From: an uncultured Verrucomicrobiales bacterium
GTDB taxonomy: Bacteria; Verrucomicrobiota; Verrucomicrobiia; Verrucomicrobiales; Akkermansiaceae
NCBI GenBank assembly: GCA_937969125.1
Contig: CALBVA010000222.1
Location: 1-17,151 of the forward strand
Direction: 5' to 3'
DNA: 17,151 bases
Below, piece after piece: positions 7,101 through 16,000 of this stretch. A model generated the notes under the pieces. It saw only the letters and a list, made by a program, of their open reading frames with translations. It did not search any database and was not told the origin of the DNA. Position 1 is the first letter of the stretch, and every line of letters begins with the position of its first letter. Both the position numbers and the translations under genes were made by a program.

Positions 7101-8276
7101 CTATAATTTGCGAATGATGGCAGCTCCGACCCAAGCGAAAATGCGCCGCCAAAGCGGGCGGGATTTTGCCCAGTCCCAGGTCACTTTCTCACTCTGTTGT
7201 AGATCGAGGCGGTATTGCCCCCTGAGCTGTTTGACGACCTCTGGATCATCAATAACAACCGCGAGTTCCCAATTAAGTGAGATCGAGAGGTAATCAAAAT
7301 TCGCGCTGCCGATGATGGCGACGCGGCCATCGATGAGGAGGGACTTTGCATGGAGCACCGAGCCGAGGTATTCGCGGAACTCGACCCCGTCATCCATGAG
7401 TGAGGGATAGAGGCCTTCGCGGAGCCAATCGGCGAGACCGACATCCGAGTCGCGGGGGACGAGGACATCGACATCGACACCACGCAGCGAACGGGCGCGC
7501 ATAACATCCAGCACGCGCTTTGGTGGGACGAAATAAGGGACGGTCATCGCGACATCCTGTTGGGCGGCATTGAAACCCTTCGAATAGAGGCGACGAATGG
7601 CTCTCCGTTTGGCGAGACCGCTGCCACCAATGATGTAGCATCCTGAGGTGCCGGGGTGGTCTTTATATGCTGGGTCAACTTGGGATTCAGGGAGCGGGCT
7701 GCCACTGGCTTTTTCCCAGGCTTCGGCGAAGAAGTGATCACAGGCAGCGGCGCCAGGTCCCTCGATACGAAGATGAGTATCCCGCCAGGCTTTCTCGCCG
7801 GAGAACTCGCGTGACCAGATCTCCCCTAAGTTCATTCCACCGGTGAAGGCGATATGGCCATCGATAATGAGATTTTTACGATGATTTCTACCAAGGATCC
7901 CGCTGCGCTTTCGCCAGAAGGCGACGGGGCGGAAGATCTCTACCTGCACCCCGGCGGTAGTCATTGATGAGAACATTTCAGGATCCGCCTCACTAGATCC
8001 GATGGCATCATAAACTACGCGAACGATGAGTCCGGCGCGGGCGCGGGCCGAGAGAGCTTCGGCAATACGCCGTCCGATCCGATCCGAGAGGAACATATAC
8101 ATCTCAAGATGAATATATTTCTGCCCCGCAGCAATGTCCGCGAGCATGGAGCGATAGGTCGAATCACCTTCGAAAAAGAGGTCCACCCGGTTGCCTACGG
8201 TCCGGATGGCGGAACCATCTCTGGCCAGCTCGTCCAGCCAGCGGCGGTCATCATTTTCTTCCTCGATCTTATCCAT
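7101..8276 (-). CDS. phospholipase D family protein, ClsB-like cardiolipin synthase
   Basis: A 391-residue protein with two HKD motifs: H132-R-K-NLIID (H132/K134/D139), followed by GHIAFTGGMN, and H309-A-K-SLLID (H309/K311/D316), followed by GRVAIIGSAN. Two such motifs with this spacing, plus N-terminal YIHLEMYMF and the conserved TVPYFVP block before the second half, identify a bacterial cardiolipin synthase-type phospholipase D. These enzymes join phosphatidyl groups to make cardiolipin at the inner membrane. There are no N-terminal transmembrane helices, so the architecture is like E. coli ClsB (about 413 residues) rather than ClsA. The C terminus ends in a short hydrophobic/basic helix (RIFAWVGAAIIRKL) that could contact the membrane. 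It is the first gene of the minus-strand block, divergent from the gene at 8346. Exact substrate is inferred. Confidence 0.88.
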   Translation of the reverse strand: MDKIEEENDDRRWLDELARDGSAIRTVGNRVDLFFEGDSTYRSMLADIAAGQKYIHLEMYMFLSDRIGRRIAEALSARARAGLIVRVVYDAIGSSEADPEMFSSMTTAGVQVEIFRPVAFWRKRSGILGRNHRKNLIIDGHIAFTGGMNLGEIWSREFSGEKAWRDTHLRIEGPGAAACDHFFAEAWEKASGSPLPESQVDPAYKDHPGTSGCYIIGGSGLAKRRAIRRLYSKGFNAAQQDVAMTVPYFVPPKRVLDVMRARSLRGVDVDVLVPRDSDVGLADWLREGLYPSLMDDGVEFREYLGSVLHAKSLLIDGRVAIIGSANFDYLSISLNWELAVVIDDPEVVKQLRGQYRLDLQQSEKVTWDWAKSRPLWRRIFAWVGAAIIRKL

Positions 8277-8316
8277 CGGTGATTTTCTTCTGGGAATTTT
8301 TCCTCTAAGAACTCCC

Positions 8317-8323
8317 TAGGCTA
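8317..8323. promoter_or_regulatory. possible overlapping -10 elements in the divergent intergenic region
   Basis: In the 69-bp gap between the divergent genes at 8276 (-) and 8346 (+), the bases TAGGCTA contain TAGGCT on the + strand and TAGCCT on the - strand. Both fit the loose bacterial -10 pattern TAnnnT. The + strand copy lies 29 bases before ATG 8346. No good -35 hexamer is visible for either direction, so this is a weak proposal. Confidence 0.25.
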
Positions 8324-8345
8324 GCCCGTTTTATCTCCCGAAGAC

Positions 8346-9137
8346 ATGCGTAAATTTCTCTCCATCGCGGCCCTATTCCTTTCAATGAGTTCCCTCATCC
8401 CCCTGCATGCCCGCGAATGGCGGAGCGCGGACGGGAAAAAAAAGTTTGAAGCCACTTATATCTCGAATGATGGGACGCGGGTCACTTTGAGAAGAAACTC
8501 ACGAATCCTAACGGTGGGATTCGACAAATTACACGAAGATGACCAGCAATGGCTCCGCGATAACCACCCCGTAAAAGACAAGGTGGATGCGGTCGATCAG
8601 GATGGGAAGAAAGTGGTCCGAGTGAGCCCGAAGGGGGCGGCCTTTGATACGCTGCACTTTGGCGACACTCGGAAGGAAGTGCTGAAGAAGCTCAATGAGA
8701 GCGCCATCGTGGATGGCACCGTCGCTGAAGTGATGCTGGCGCGGGTCGGTCTCAATGGCATCTACCGGACTAAGCAGACCATCGGTGGGCTGCATTGCCA
8801 TTTATATTTCGACTGGGATGGGCAGAACAAGCTCAAGGAGGTCACCCTACGGACCAAGCCCCAGCCCGAATCCTCATATCGGGGAAGATTGAAAAACAAC
8901 TGGGCGGAAATGATCGAGCTACTGACCACCCTGCACGGTGCCCCGGCGCAGGGTGCGGATTATCCCTCCACCGATGATTTGCAAGACGGCCTAATTCTGG
9001 GATCGCACCTTTGGCACACCGAGGAAGGACAGTCCGTATTACTCGGCACGGGCCAGGAGGGGGTGAAGTATTCCGTGATCGTGAGAATCACCAGTGAGCG
9101 AATCGAGACAAATCCGGTGGATGAGACCGGCAAATAA
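8346..9137 (+). CDS. secreted protein with N-terminal SHD1-like domain
   Basis: A 263-residue exported protein of unknown function. A signal peptide is clear: basic MRKF, a hydrophobic core, and a likely cleavage after L-H-A at residue 22. The first mature segment (about 23-72) begins R-x-W-x-S-x-D-G and runs through KFEATYISNDGTRVTLRR to V-x-F-D-K-L...D-x-x-W-L. This matches the SHD1-like module (named after yeast Sla1) abundant in secreted proteins of Planctomycetes and Verrucomicrobia. The rest (about 90-250) contains F-G-D-T-R-K-E-V-L-K-K-L, a pattern seen in small periplasmic repeats, but I do not recognise a catalytic domain. It has its own upstream region and a terminator hairpin just after it, so it is probably transcribed alone. 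Function not assigned. Confidence 0.8.
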   Translation: MRKFLSIAALFLSMSSLIPLHAREWRSADGKKKFEATYISNDGTRVTLRRNSRILTVGFDKLHEDDQQWLRDNHPVKDKVDAVDQDGKKVVRVSPKGAAFDTLHFGDTRKEVLKKLNESAIVDGTVAEVMLARVGLNGIYRTKQTIGGLHCHLYFDWDGQNKLKEVTLRTKPQPESSYRGRLKNNWAEMIELLTTLHGAPAQGADYPSTDDLQDGLILGSHLWHTEEGQSVLLGTGQEGVKYSVIVRITSERIETNPVDETGK

Positions 9138-9183
9138 GCGCCCTCTTCACCAATGTCTTCATCAATGGGATGATATTTTTACG

Positions 9184-9217
9184 ATGAGCCGGTATTGCCC
9201 TCCGGCTCATTTCGTTT
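9184..9217 (+). terminator. rho-independent terminator-like hairpin
   Basis: A perfect 9-bp inverted repeat, ATGAGCCGG (9184-9192) and CCGGCTCAT (9202-9210) with a 9-base loop, is followed by TTCGTTT. It begins 46 bases after the stop of the SHD1 gene and suits termination on the + strand. The short direct repeat TTTACGATGA flanks or overlaps it on both sides (9178-9187 and 9215-9224). Confidence 0.6.
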
Positions 9218-9281
9218 ACGATGACGCAACGTCGCCGGGAGAGATTGCCCGAACCCCCCTCGCCGGTTGACGTTCAAGGCA

Positions 9282-10214
9282 ATGCTCGCATTCTCAACCT
9301 GCTGGAATAACTCGCGTCATACTGATGGCGAAGACATGATCGATGAGATCCTGGAGATGGGTTTCAGCTCGCTGGAACTCTCCCACGGGATGACAGTGGC
9401 CAAGCTCCCCGGAATCCAGCGGGCGTATGATCAGGGGAAGTTCCAGTGTGTCGGGGTTCACAATTACTTCCCCTCACCCACCGAGGTGATGATCGATGCT
9501 CCGGACGCCTACGAATTCTCATCCGATAACGTCAACGAGCGCAACAAGGCCTTTCGTGAGACCTTGAAGACGATCGAGATGGCGGAGAGCTTTCGCGCGC
9601 AATACGTGGTGCTGCACATGGGGTCGGTAGCTCCAATGCCGCACAAGAAGTGGACCGGTCCCCTCACCGACCGGCTCGCGGCGGGTGAACAGCTGACTGA
9701 TGCCTACGCCGACGATAAGCTGGCCTGCGTCAAGAAGCGCGAAAAGACGGGAACGAAATACTTTGAGCGGGCGATCCAGACCCTGGAGCAGCTCATTGAG
9801 CCTGCCCAAAATGCTGGAGTGATCTTGGCGGTGGAATCACGCTCCAAATATGAGGATGTTCCGGACGAACGAGAAATGATCGCCCTTCAGGAGCACTTCA
9901 AACACTGTCCGCAGGTCGGATACTGGCATGACTTCGGCCATGTGGGACTGAAGCACAACCTCGGCCTGCTGGATCACGAAGAATGGCTGGCAAAAATGGA
10001 ACCCTATCTCATCGGAGCGCACGTCCATGACGTTCAGTGGCCGAAGCGCGATCACCGGGTGCCCTTCACCGGCACCCTGCCTTACGATGATTTGCTGAAG
10101 CACTTCAAGCCGGGGATGCCCTTTACATGGGAGCTCTCTCCGACTCGTGAGAAGAGTCAAATCTTGGAGGCTCGTGAAGTCTGGCGACGGAAGTATGCTT
10201 GGACCACACACTGA
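9282..10214 (+). CDS. sugar phosphate isomerase/epimerase-like TIM-barrel protein (AP endonuclease 2 / xylose isomerase superfamily)
   Basis: A 310-residue protein of the xylose-isomerase-like TIM-barrel superfamily. Strand-end motifs come in the expected order: SLELSHG near the start, GVH60NYFP, YVVLHMGS, a metal-site glutamate in AVE185SR, WH216-D217FGH, GAH247VH249D and the final FTWE284. E185, D217, H249 and E284 are the likely divalent-metal ligands by comparison with the superfamily. Such enzymes isomerise or epimerise sugars and sugar acids or act as dehydratases, and the substrate cannot be told here. ATG 9282 is preferred; a TTG at 9267 in the same frame would add five residues. An AAGG precedes the ATG but only two bases away, too close to act as a normal ribosome binding site. 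metY follows after 39 bp and may be co-transcribed. Confidence 0.82.
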   Translation: MLAFSTCWNNSRHTDGEDMIDEILEMGFSSLELSHGMTVAKLPGIQRAYDQGKFQCVGVHNYFPSPTEVMIDAPDAYEFSSDNVNERNKAFRETLKTIEMAESFRAQYVVLHMGSVAPMPHKKWTGPLTDRLAAGEQLTDAYADDKLACVKKREKTGTKYFERAIQTLEQLIEPAQNAGVILAVESRSKYEDVPDEREMIALQEHFKHCPQVGYWHDFGHVGLKHNLGLLDHEEWLAKMEPYLIGAHVHDVQWPKRDHRVPFTGTLPYDDLLKHFKPGMPFTWELSPTREKSQILEAREVWRRKYAWTTH

Positions 10215-10236
10215 CGATTTTCCTTCCTGAGGAATC

Positions 10237-10254
10237 ATGCTAGTTCTTTGGTGA
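10237..10254 (+). CDS. possible five-codon leader peptide overlapping the metY start
   Basis: A minimal frame, M-L-V-L-W-stop, begins at an ATG three bases after GAGGA (10229-10233), one of the few Shine-Dalgarno-like sequences next to an ATG in this window. Its TGA stop shares one base with the metY ATG (TGATG), a typical translational-coupling layout. It could carry ribosomes to metY or be chance. No ribosome-stalling residues or attenuator hairpin are evident. Confidence 0.25.
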   Translation: MLVLW

Positions 10255-11537
10255 TGCATCTCGACACCCTTTGCCTGCACGGAGGCCAGCAACCTGATCC
10301 CACTACCAATTCACGCGCCGTTCCGATCTATCGGACGGCGTCCTTTGTTTTTAACAGCAGCGAACACGCGGCAAACCTCTTCGCGCTGAAAGAGCTGGGA
10401 AACATCTACACCCGTCTCATGAATCCCACCACCGATGTACTGGAGAAACGGGTGGCCTTGCTGGAAGGAGCGCACGAGATGGCGGGGCTGGGACACGCCT
10501 CAGGGACGGCCGCGATCTTTAACTCCATCATCAATCTCGCCGAAATGAACGATAACATTGTCTCTGCGCGGAATCTTTACGGAGGCAGCTACACTCAGTT
10601 CAAGGACCTCCTGCCAAAGATGGGAATCGAAGTGCGTTTTGTGGACTCCAATGATCCCGAGAACTTTGCGAAGGCCATCGATGACAAAACTCGCGCCCTC
10701 TTTTGTGAGACCGTTTCTAATCCCGCTCTCGAAGTCACCGATCTCGATGTAGTGGGAGACATTGCCAAAGCGCACGGCATCCCGCTGATCGTCGATTCCA
10801 CCTTCACCACTCCTTATCTCAATAAGCCTCTCGAACACGGTGCCGATATCGTCGTTCACTCGATGACGAAGTGGTTCGGCGGACACGGAGCCGGACTCGG
10901 CGGCGTGGTGGTGGACTCAGGGCGCTTCAACTGGGCGGGCGGCAAGCACCCGCTCTTCGACGAACACGACAGCTCATACCACGGCTTACGCTGGGGCCAT
11001 GATCTCCCGGACATGCTCGCCCCCCTTGCCTACATTCTCCGAATGCGCACCGGAGCTCTGCGAAATCTGGGTGCCTGCATCGCACCGGACAATTCCTGGT
11101 TCATCCTACAGGGCATCGAAACCCTCCCCGTCCGCATGGAAAGGCATTGCGAAAATGCCCTCGCCGTGGCGAAACATCTCAAGGAACACCCGAAGGTCGA
11201 ATGGGTTCGCTTCCCTGGGTTGGAAAGTGATCCCCAATACGAGAAGAACCTGAAATATCTCCGAGGCAAAGGCGGATCCATGGTGGTCTTTGGTATCAAA
11301 GGTGGCGGTGAAGCAGGATCGAAATGCATCGAGAGCCTGAAGCTCTTTTCCCACCTCGCCAATGTTGGCGATGCCAAATCCCTCGCGATTCATCCGGCCT
11401 CCACCACTCACTCCCAGCTCACCGCCGAGCAGCAGGTGGAGGGTGGCATTCCGCCCGAGATGATTCGCCTTTCGGTCGGCCTGGAGCACATTGACGATAT
11501 CCTCGAAGACCTCGATCAGGCCCTCGCTTCCGCTTAA
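10254..11537 (+). CDS. metY: O-acetylhomoserine sulfhydrylase (MetY-like, Cys/Met metabolism PLP enzyme)
   Basis: A 427-residue PLP-dependent enzyme of the Cys/Met metabolism family. MetY-type enzymes make homocysteine from O-acetylhomoserine and sulfide. Seen: the N-terminal TLCLHGGQ.PDP.T.SRAVPIYRT block and YTRLMNPTTDVLE. A-x-G-H-A-S-G-T-A-A follows, then N-LYGGSYTQF and VDSTFTTPYLNKPLEHGADIVVHSMTK, with the Schiff-base lysine K206. The tail includes N-V-GDAKSLAIHPASTTH, where the SLAIHPASTTH form together with the roughly 430-residue length favours MetY over the shorter (about 390) MetB/MetC/MetZ enzymes. ATG 10254 gives a normal N terminus; TTG 10248 and GTG 10251 are also in frame. It follows the TIM-barrel gene by 39 bp and is followed after one base by the next gene. 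Confidence 0.92.
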   Translation: MHLDTLCLHGGQQPDPTTNSRAVPIYRTASFVFNSSEHAANLFALKELGNIYTRLMNPTTDVLEKRVALLEGAHEMAGLGHASGTAAIFNSIINLAEMNDNIVSARNLYGGSYTQFKDLLPKMGIEVRFVDSNDPENFAKAIDDKTRALFCETVSNPALEVTDLDVVGDIAKAHGIPLIVDSTFTTPYLNKPLEHGADIVVHSMTKWFGGHGAGLGGVVVDSGRFNWAGGKHPLFDEHDSSYHGLRWGHDLPDMLAPLAYILRMRTGALRNLGACIAPDNSWFILQGIETLPVRMERHCENALAVAKHLKEHPKVEWVRFPGLESDPQYEKNLKYLRGKGGSMVVFGIKGGGEAGSKCIESLKLFSHLANVGDAKSLAIHPASTTHSQLTAEQQVEGGIPPEMIRLSVGLEHIDDILEDLDQALASA

Positions 11538-11538
11538 A

Positions 11539-12159
11539 ATGAATTCCCTGGAAATTCCGGAGCGCTGCGGCGTCATCCTCCTGCCAGACTCGGTCCTCTT
11601 CCCGCATGGCGCGATGCCGCTGCACATCTTTGAGCCCCGCTACCGGCAGATGCTCAATGACGTCCTTGAGGGAAACTGCATGTTTTGCGTGGGGAATCTC
11701 ATCGGTAGCGATAGCTCCGATCCCGCCACCTCGGTCGCGCCGATTGGCACGATCGGACTGGTTCGGGCTTCCCGGGAATCTGATGAAGGCACTTCCAATC
11801 TGCTCCTCCATGGGATCTTCCGGATCCGTTTTGACGAATGGTTGGAGGAAAAACCCTACCCATACGCCGCGATCAGCCCGGTTCTCAATACCACCCTGCC
11901 CGCTTCGGAGGAAGCGGCCTACCTTGACCGACTCCGCCGCGCGATGAACCGCGCCCTCTCCGGCTTCCCTTCAGAAGTAAATGAGCAACTCAATGAGACC
12001 CTTGACCGAGCGGGCGATTCCGCGACCTGTTCCGATGCCATGGCCCAGCAGTTCATCCACGATCCGGCCTCCCGTCAAAAGCTTCTGGAGACCACCGAAG
12101 TGAGGGCTAGACTAGATTTTCTCATTCAATTTCTAAAAAAAGCCGGTCCTTCCGTCTAA
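11539..12159 (+). CDS. stand-alone Lon N-terminal (LON substrate-binding) domain protein
   Basis: A 206-residue protein consisting of a Lon substrate-binding domain without AAA+ or protease domains. The family signature is clear at the N terminus: V-I-LLPDSVLFPHGAMPLHIFEPRYRQML (about residues 9-36). FCVG and IGTIGLVRAS follow, and LLHGIFRIRF corresponds to the usual G-x-x-R-x-x-(I/V) segment. A helical C-terminal part (about 120-200) completes it. Such proteins are widespread and uncharacterised; they may bind unfolded proteins or act as regulators. The ATG at 11539 is only one base after the metY stop, so translation is probably coupled. The frame remains open to 11491 inside metY, but that extension does not look like the family. 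Confidence 0.85.
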   Translation: MNSLEIPERCGVILLPDSVLFPHGAMPLHIFEPRYRQMLNDVLEGNCMFCVGNLIGSDSSDPATSVAPIGTIGLVRASRESDEGTSNLLLHGIFRIRFDEWLEEKPYPYAAISPVLNTTLPASEEAAYLDRLRRAMNRALSGFPSEVNEQLNETLDRAGDSATCSDAMAQQFIHDPASRQKLLETTEVRARLDFLIQFLKKAGPSV

Positions 12160-12174
12160 CGATGAGACCATACC

Positions 12175-12996
12175 ATGAAGTCACTCCTTGCCATTCTTCT
12201 CATCAGCCGTCTCCCAGCTCAAGTCCTGGGAGCTATTGAGACTTTCTCTGACGCCGATAACGCCGACAGCTGGAACTTTTATGATTACGCGGATGAAGTA
12301 GTTGACGCGCCGGAATACATCCTCCCCGGTTCGACCGACCCCGAAATCTTCACTCGTTTCACCAATGACAACGGAGTCTCCCTCTTCGCGACCGATGTCT
12401 CATCCAGTGGCTGGTTCACAGGAGACTTCACGGACGCAGGCATCGGAGAAATCGCCTGTGATGTATACATTGAGGATCCCACCACCTTTGACGTCTTTGA
12501 ATTCTACATCGTTGCCAATAACACCTTCTATTACAGCAATGGATTCACCGTAAGCAATCAAGGCTGGAGCTTCGCCGAGGTGAATTTTCTGAAGGACGAC
12601 TGGTATCTCTCCGTGAATAACGAGCTCGTCCTCACCTCTCTCACTCCGGCTTTGCTCGCCGATGTCACCGAAATAGGGATCAATTACTTTCCGATCCCGG
12701 ATTCGGCCTCGAATGGCAGGATCGTCGGCTTGGACAACTTCAATCTCCTTCCCGACCTCACCCCCGTGGTTCCGGAGATCGCGGTGAGTGGATCTGAGTT
12801 GAAGCTCTCATTCGAAGCCCTCGCCGGTATCCAATACTCCATCCAGGAAAGCCCGAGCCTCCTTGAAAACAGCTGGATGAATACCGAGGCTCCCTTTGTG
12901 AACCCTGGTGGGATCGAGCGAACCCTCCCCGTCAGTGAGAAAAATTTCTTTCGAGTCCTGATTGATCCACTGGTCATTGATACCCCGTCAAGTTGA
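12175..12996 (+). CDS. secreted protein of unknown function with Verrucomicrobia-type C-terminal module
   Basis: A 273-residue exported protein. The signal peptide (about residues 1-19, MKSLLAILLISRLP..., cleavage near V-L-G-A) is followed by a beta-rich, strongly acidic domain (about 20-190) that begins with E-T-F-S-D-A-D and is full of aromatic residues. It resembles the concanavalin/carbohydrate-binding-like N-terminal domains of extracellular proteins, but I cannot name the family. The C-terminal 70 residues follow the pattern L-x-L-S-F-E-A-L-A-G-I-Q-Y-x-I-Q-E-S-x-x-L...W...FFRV. I recognise this as a short module common at the end of secreted Verrucomicrobia and Planctomycetes proteins. 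There is no PEP-CTERM motif or type IX sorting domain. It lies 15 bp after the Lon-N gene and 66 bp before purL. Function not assigned. Confidence 0.65.
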   Translation: MKSLLAILLISRLPAQVLGAIETFSDADNADSWNFYDYADEVVDAPEYILPGSTDPEIFTRFTNDNGVSLFATDVSSSGWFTGDFTDAGIGEIACDVYIEDPTTFDVFEFYIVANNTFYYSNGFTVSNQGWSFAEVNFLKDDWYLSVNNELVLTSLTPALLADVTEIGINYFPIPDSASNGRIVGLDNFNLLPDLTPVVPEIAVSGSELKLSFEALAGIQYSIQESPSLLENSWMNTEAPFVNPGGIERTLPVSEKNFFRVLIDPLVIDTPSS

Positions 12997-13015
12997 CCGC
13001 CTCCCTCCTTCGCAC

Positions 13016-13043
13016 TTGTCCTTGCACACCGGCGTTCTAGGCT
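13016..13043 (+). promoter_or_regulatory. possible sigma-70-type promoter before purL
   Basis: TTGTCC (13016-13021) and TAGGCT (13038-13043) are separated by 16 bases, in the 66-bp gap before purL, with the -10-like box 25 bases from the ATG. The same TAGGCT hexamer stands 29 bases before the gene at 8346. The match is loose, and a second TTGACC at 12993 has no matching -10. Confidence 0.3.
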
Positions 13044-13062
13044 CCACACCAGCTCCGCCGCC

Positions 13063-16000
13063 ATGCATCGCCTCTTCGTCGAAAAAACCGCAAACTTCGC
13101 CAGCGAATCCTCTCACCTCATCTCCGATATCCGCTCGAATCTGGCCATCGATTCCATCGATTCCGCCCGCATCGTCCAGCGATATGATCTGGATGGCCTC
13201 ACAGATGATGAATTCACCAAGGCCTCCCGCCTCATTCTTTCCGAGCCACAGGTCGAGACCTCCTCACCTGAGCTGAGCCTCGTGACGGGCGAATCAGCCT
13301 TCGCGATTGAGTTTCTCCCGGGACAGTTCGATCAACGTGCTGACTCCGCCGCCCAGTGTGTCCAGATTATCACGGGCAAAGACCGCCCATTCGTCGCATC
13401 GGCACGCATCTTCATCTTTAAAGGTAATCTTTCCGAAGAGGAACTCTCAGCGATCAAAACCTACCTGATCAACCCGGTCGATTCCCACGAAGTTTCCGTC
13501 ACTGCAGCCTACGAAAGAACCAGCTCACCAGAGCCGAATCCCGTCGCCATTCTTGAGGGCTTTAACTCCAAATCAGAGGACGAATTGGATGCCTACCGCC
13601 GTGAACTCGGCCTCGCGATGTCCACTGCCGACCTCGCCCACACCCAGAAGTATTTCCTCGGCGAAGACCGCGAGCCCACCATCACCGAGCTACGCATGCT
13701 CGATACCTACTGGTCAGACCATTGCCGTCACACCACCTTCATGTCGAAGATTGCCAAGGTCACCTTCGATGAGGGAACGGAGGTGATTGAAGACACCTAC
13801 AAGACCTACCTCCAGGTTCGCGACGAGGTTTACGGACCGGATACCGAGCGCCCCGTCACCCTGATGGACATTGCGCTCATGGGGATGAAGGAACTACGGA
13901 AGTCCGGCGAACTCGATAACCTCGAAGTCTCCAATGAGATCAATGCCGCCTCCATCGTCGTTCCCGGTGATGATGGTCAGGAATGGCTCGTCCAGTTCAA
14001 GAATGAGACCCATAACCACCCCACTGAGATCGAGCCCTTTGGCGGCGCGGCGACCTGTCTCGGCGGCTGCATTCGCGACCCCCTGAGTGGTCGCTCTTAT
14101 GTTTACCAGGCCATGCGCGTCACCGGAGCTGCTGATCCGCGCACTCCCTACAATGAGACCCTTCCCGGCAAACTTTCACAGCGAAAAATCTGCCAGGAAT
14201 CCGCTCTCGGTTACTCCTCCTACGGAAATCAGATCGGCCTCGCCACCGGCAAGGTCTCCGAAATCTATCACCCGAACTATGTTGCCAAGCGCATGGAAAT
14301 CGGCGCGGTTGTCGCAGCCGCTCCGCGTAAAAATGTCTTCCGTGGAGGACCGTCCACCGGTGACTACATTCTCCTGATCGGCGGGCGCACCGGGCGTGAT
14401 GGCGTCGGCGGAGCCACCGGCTCCTCAAAGGAACACACTGACGACGCCCTCGATAACTCCGCCGAGGTGCAAAAAGGTGATGCTCCCACCGAACGAAAGA
14501 TTCAGCGACTCTTCCGGAATCCGGAACTCGCCCCAAAAATCAAAATCTGCAACGACTTCGGAGCTGGCGGTATCAGCGTGGCCATCGGAGAAATTGCGGA
14601 CAGCCTGGACATCGATCTTGATGCTGTTCCTAAGAAATATCATGGCCTGGATGGCACTGAGCTTGCCATTTCCGAGTCGCAGGAGCGCATGGCGATCTGT
14701 GTCGATCCCAGCGAAGCAGCCTACTTCATCGCCGAGTCGGACAAGGAGAACCTCGAATGTGTGCACGTCGCCACCGTCACCGATAGCGGCCGCCTCCGCA
14801 TGACTTGGCGCGGCGATACCATTGTCAATCTCACCCGCGAATTCCTAGATACGAATGGTGTGCAGCAGGAAGCCAGAGTGCAGGTGCCATCTTACTGTCC
14901 CTTAACATCACCCTTACAATCTACTTATGAACAAAGCCAAAAGAGAGGCTTTGCCAACGCCCTCTCCAACCTCAACACCGCTTCACAGAAAGGACTCGGA
15001 GAGCAGTTCGATTCCTCTGTCGGAGCCGGAACCGTTTTAGCCCCGTTCGGCGGAAAGCACCAGCGCACGCCGGTCGATGCCATGGTGGCGACTCTTCCGT
15101 TTTTGGAAGGTCACAGCGAGGTCTGCACCCACATGGCGTGGGGATTCCATCCGGATATTGCCAGTTGGTCGCCCTTCCACGGCGCGGCTTATGCCGTGAC
15201 CGAATCGGTCTGTCGGGCCGTGGCTTCCGGAGCGAAGCTTTCCGACATCCGCCTGACCTTGCAGGAATACTTTCCAAAACTTGGCGATGACCCATCCCGC
15301 TGGGGACTTCCCTTCTCCGCCCTTCTCGGAGCCTTCAAAGCCCAGCATGAACTCCGCCTCGCCGCAATCGGTGGTAAGGACTCCATGTCCGGCACCTTCA
15401 ATGATATCGATGTTCCACCTACCCTCGTCTCCTTCGCTCTTGCGCCGGGAAGTACGAAGAGCGTCGTATCTCCAGAACTCAAAAGAGCGGGCTCATTGAT
15501 CTCCCTCCTCCAAATTCCGCGGGATGGCAATGAGCTCCCTGACTTCCAGAAACTCCGCGAAGTGGCAGAGCTACTCCACAGCGCAGACGTCCTCGCCCTC
15601 CATAGCCTGGACCACGGTGGCATCGCCACCGGTCTTAGCAAGATGGCCTTCGGTAATGGCATCGGTGCGGTGATCGAAACCGACCTCGATCTCTATCAGG
15701 AGCGGTTCGTAAGCTTCCTGATCGAATCCGAGACCGAAATCGAAGGAGCGATCGTCATTGGCAAAACGCAGGAGACTCCGGAAATCCAAATCGGAGAAGA
15801 GGCTCTGCTTCTGGAAGACTTGCTAAGTGCCTGGAGCGAGCCGCTTTCCGAGATCTACCCCGAGACTCAGGATCCCGGAACCAGCGAGGCCGATACCTTC
15901 ACCCATCAGGCCAGCGGGAAGTCATCGCCTCGTGCTTCCGTCGCCAAACCAAAGGTCATCATCCCCACCTTCCCGGGCACCAATTGCGAATACGACACCG

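Noticed and set aside
6946..7152. N-terminal extension of NrnA to 399 residues
   Set aside because: It overlaps the end of the phospholipase D gene, is unlike the family, and homologs start close to motif I.
9221..9310. 29-codon frame beginning MTQRRRERLP between the terminator and the isomerase
   Set aside because: No Shine-Dalgarno, overlaps the isomerase start in another frame, and the composition is not protein-like.
11106..11627. 173-residue - strand frame across the end of metY and the start of the Lon-N gene
   Set aside because: It is antisense to two clear genes and shows no domain signature.
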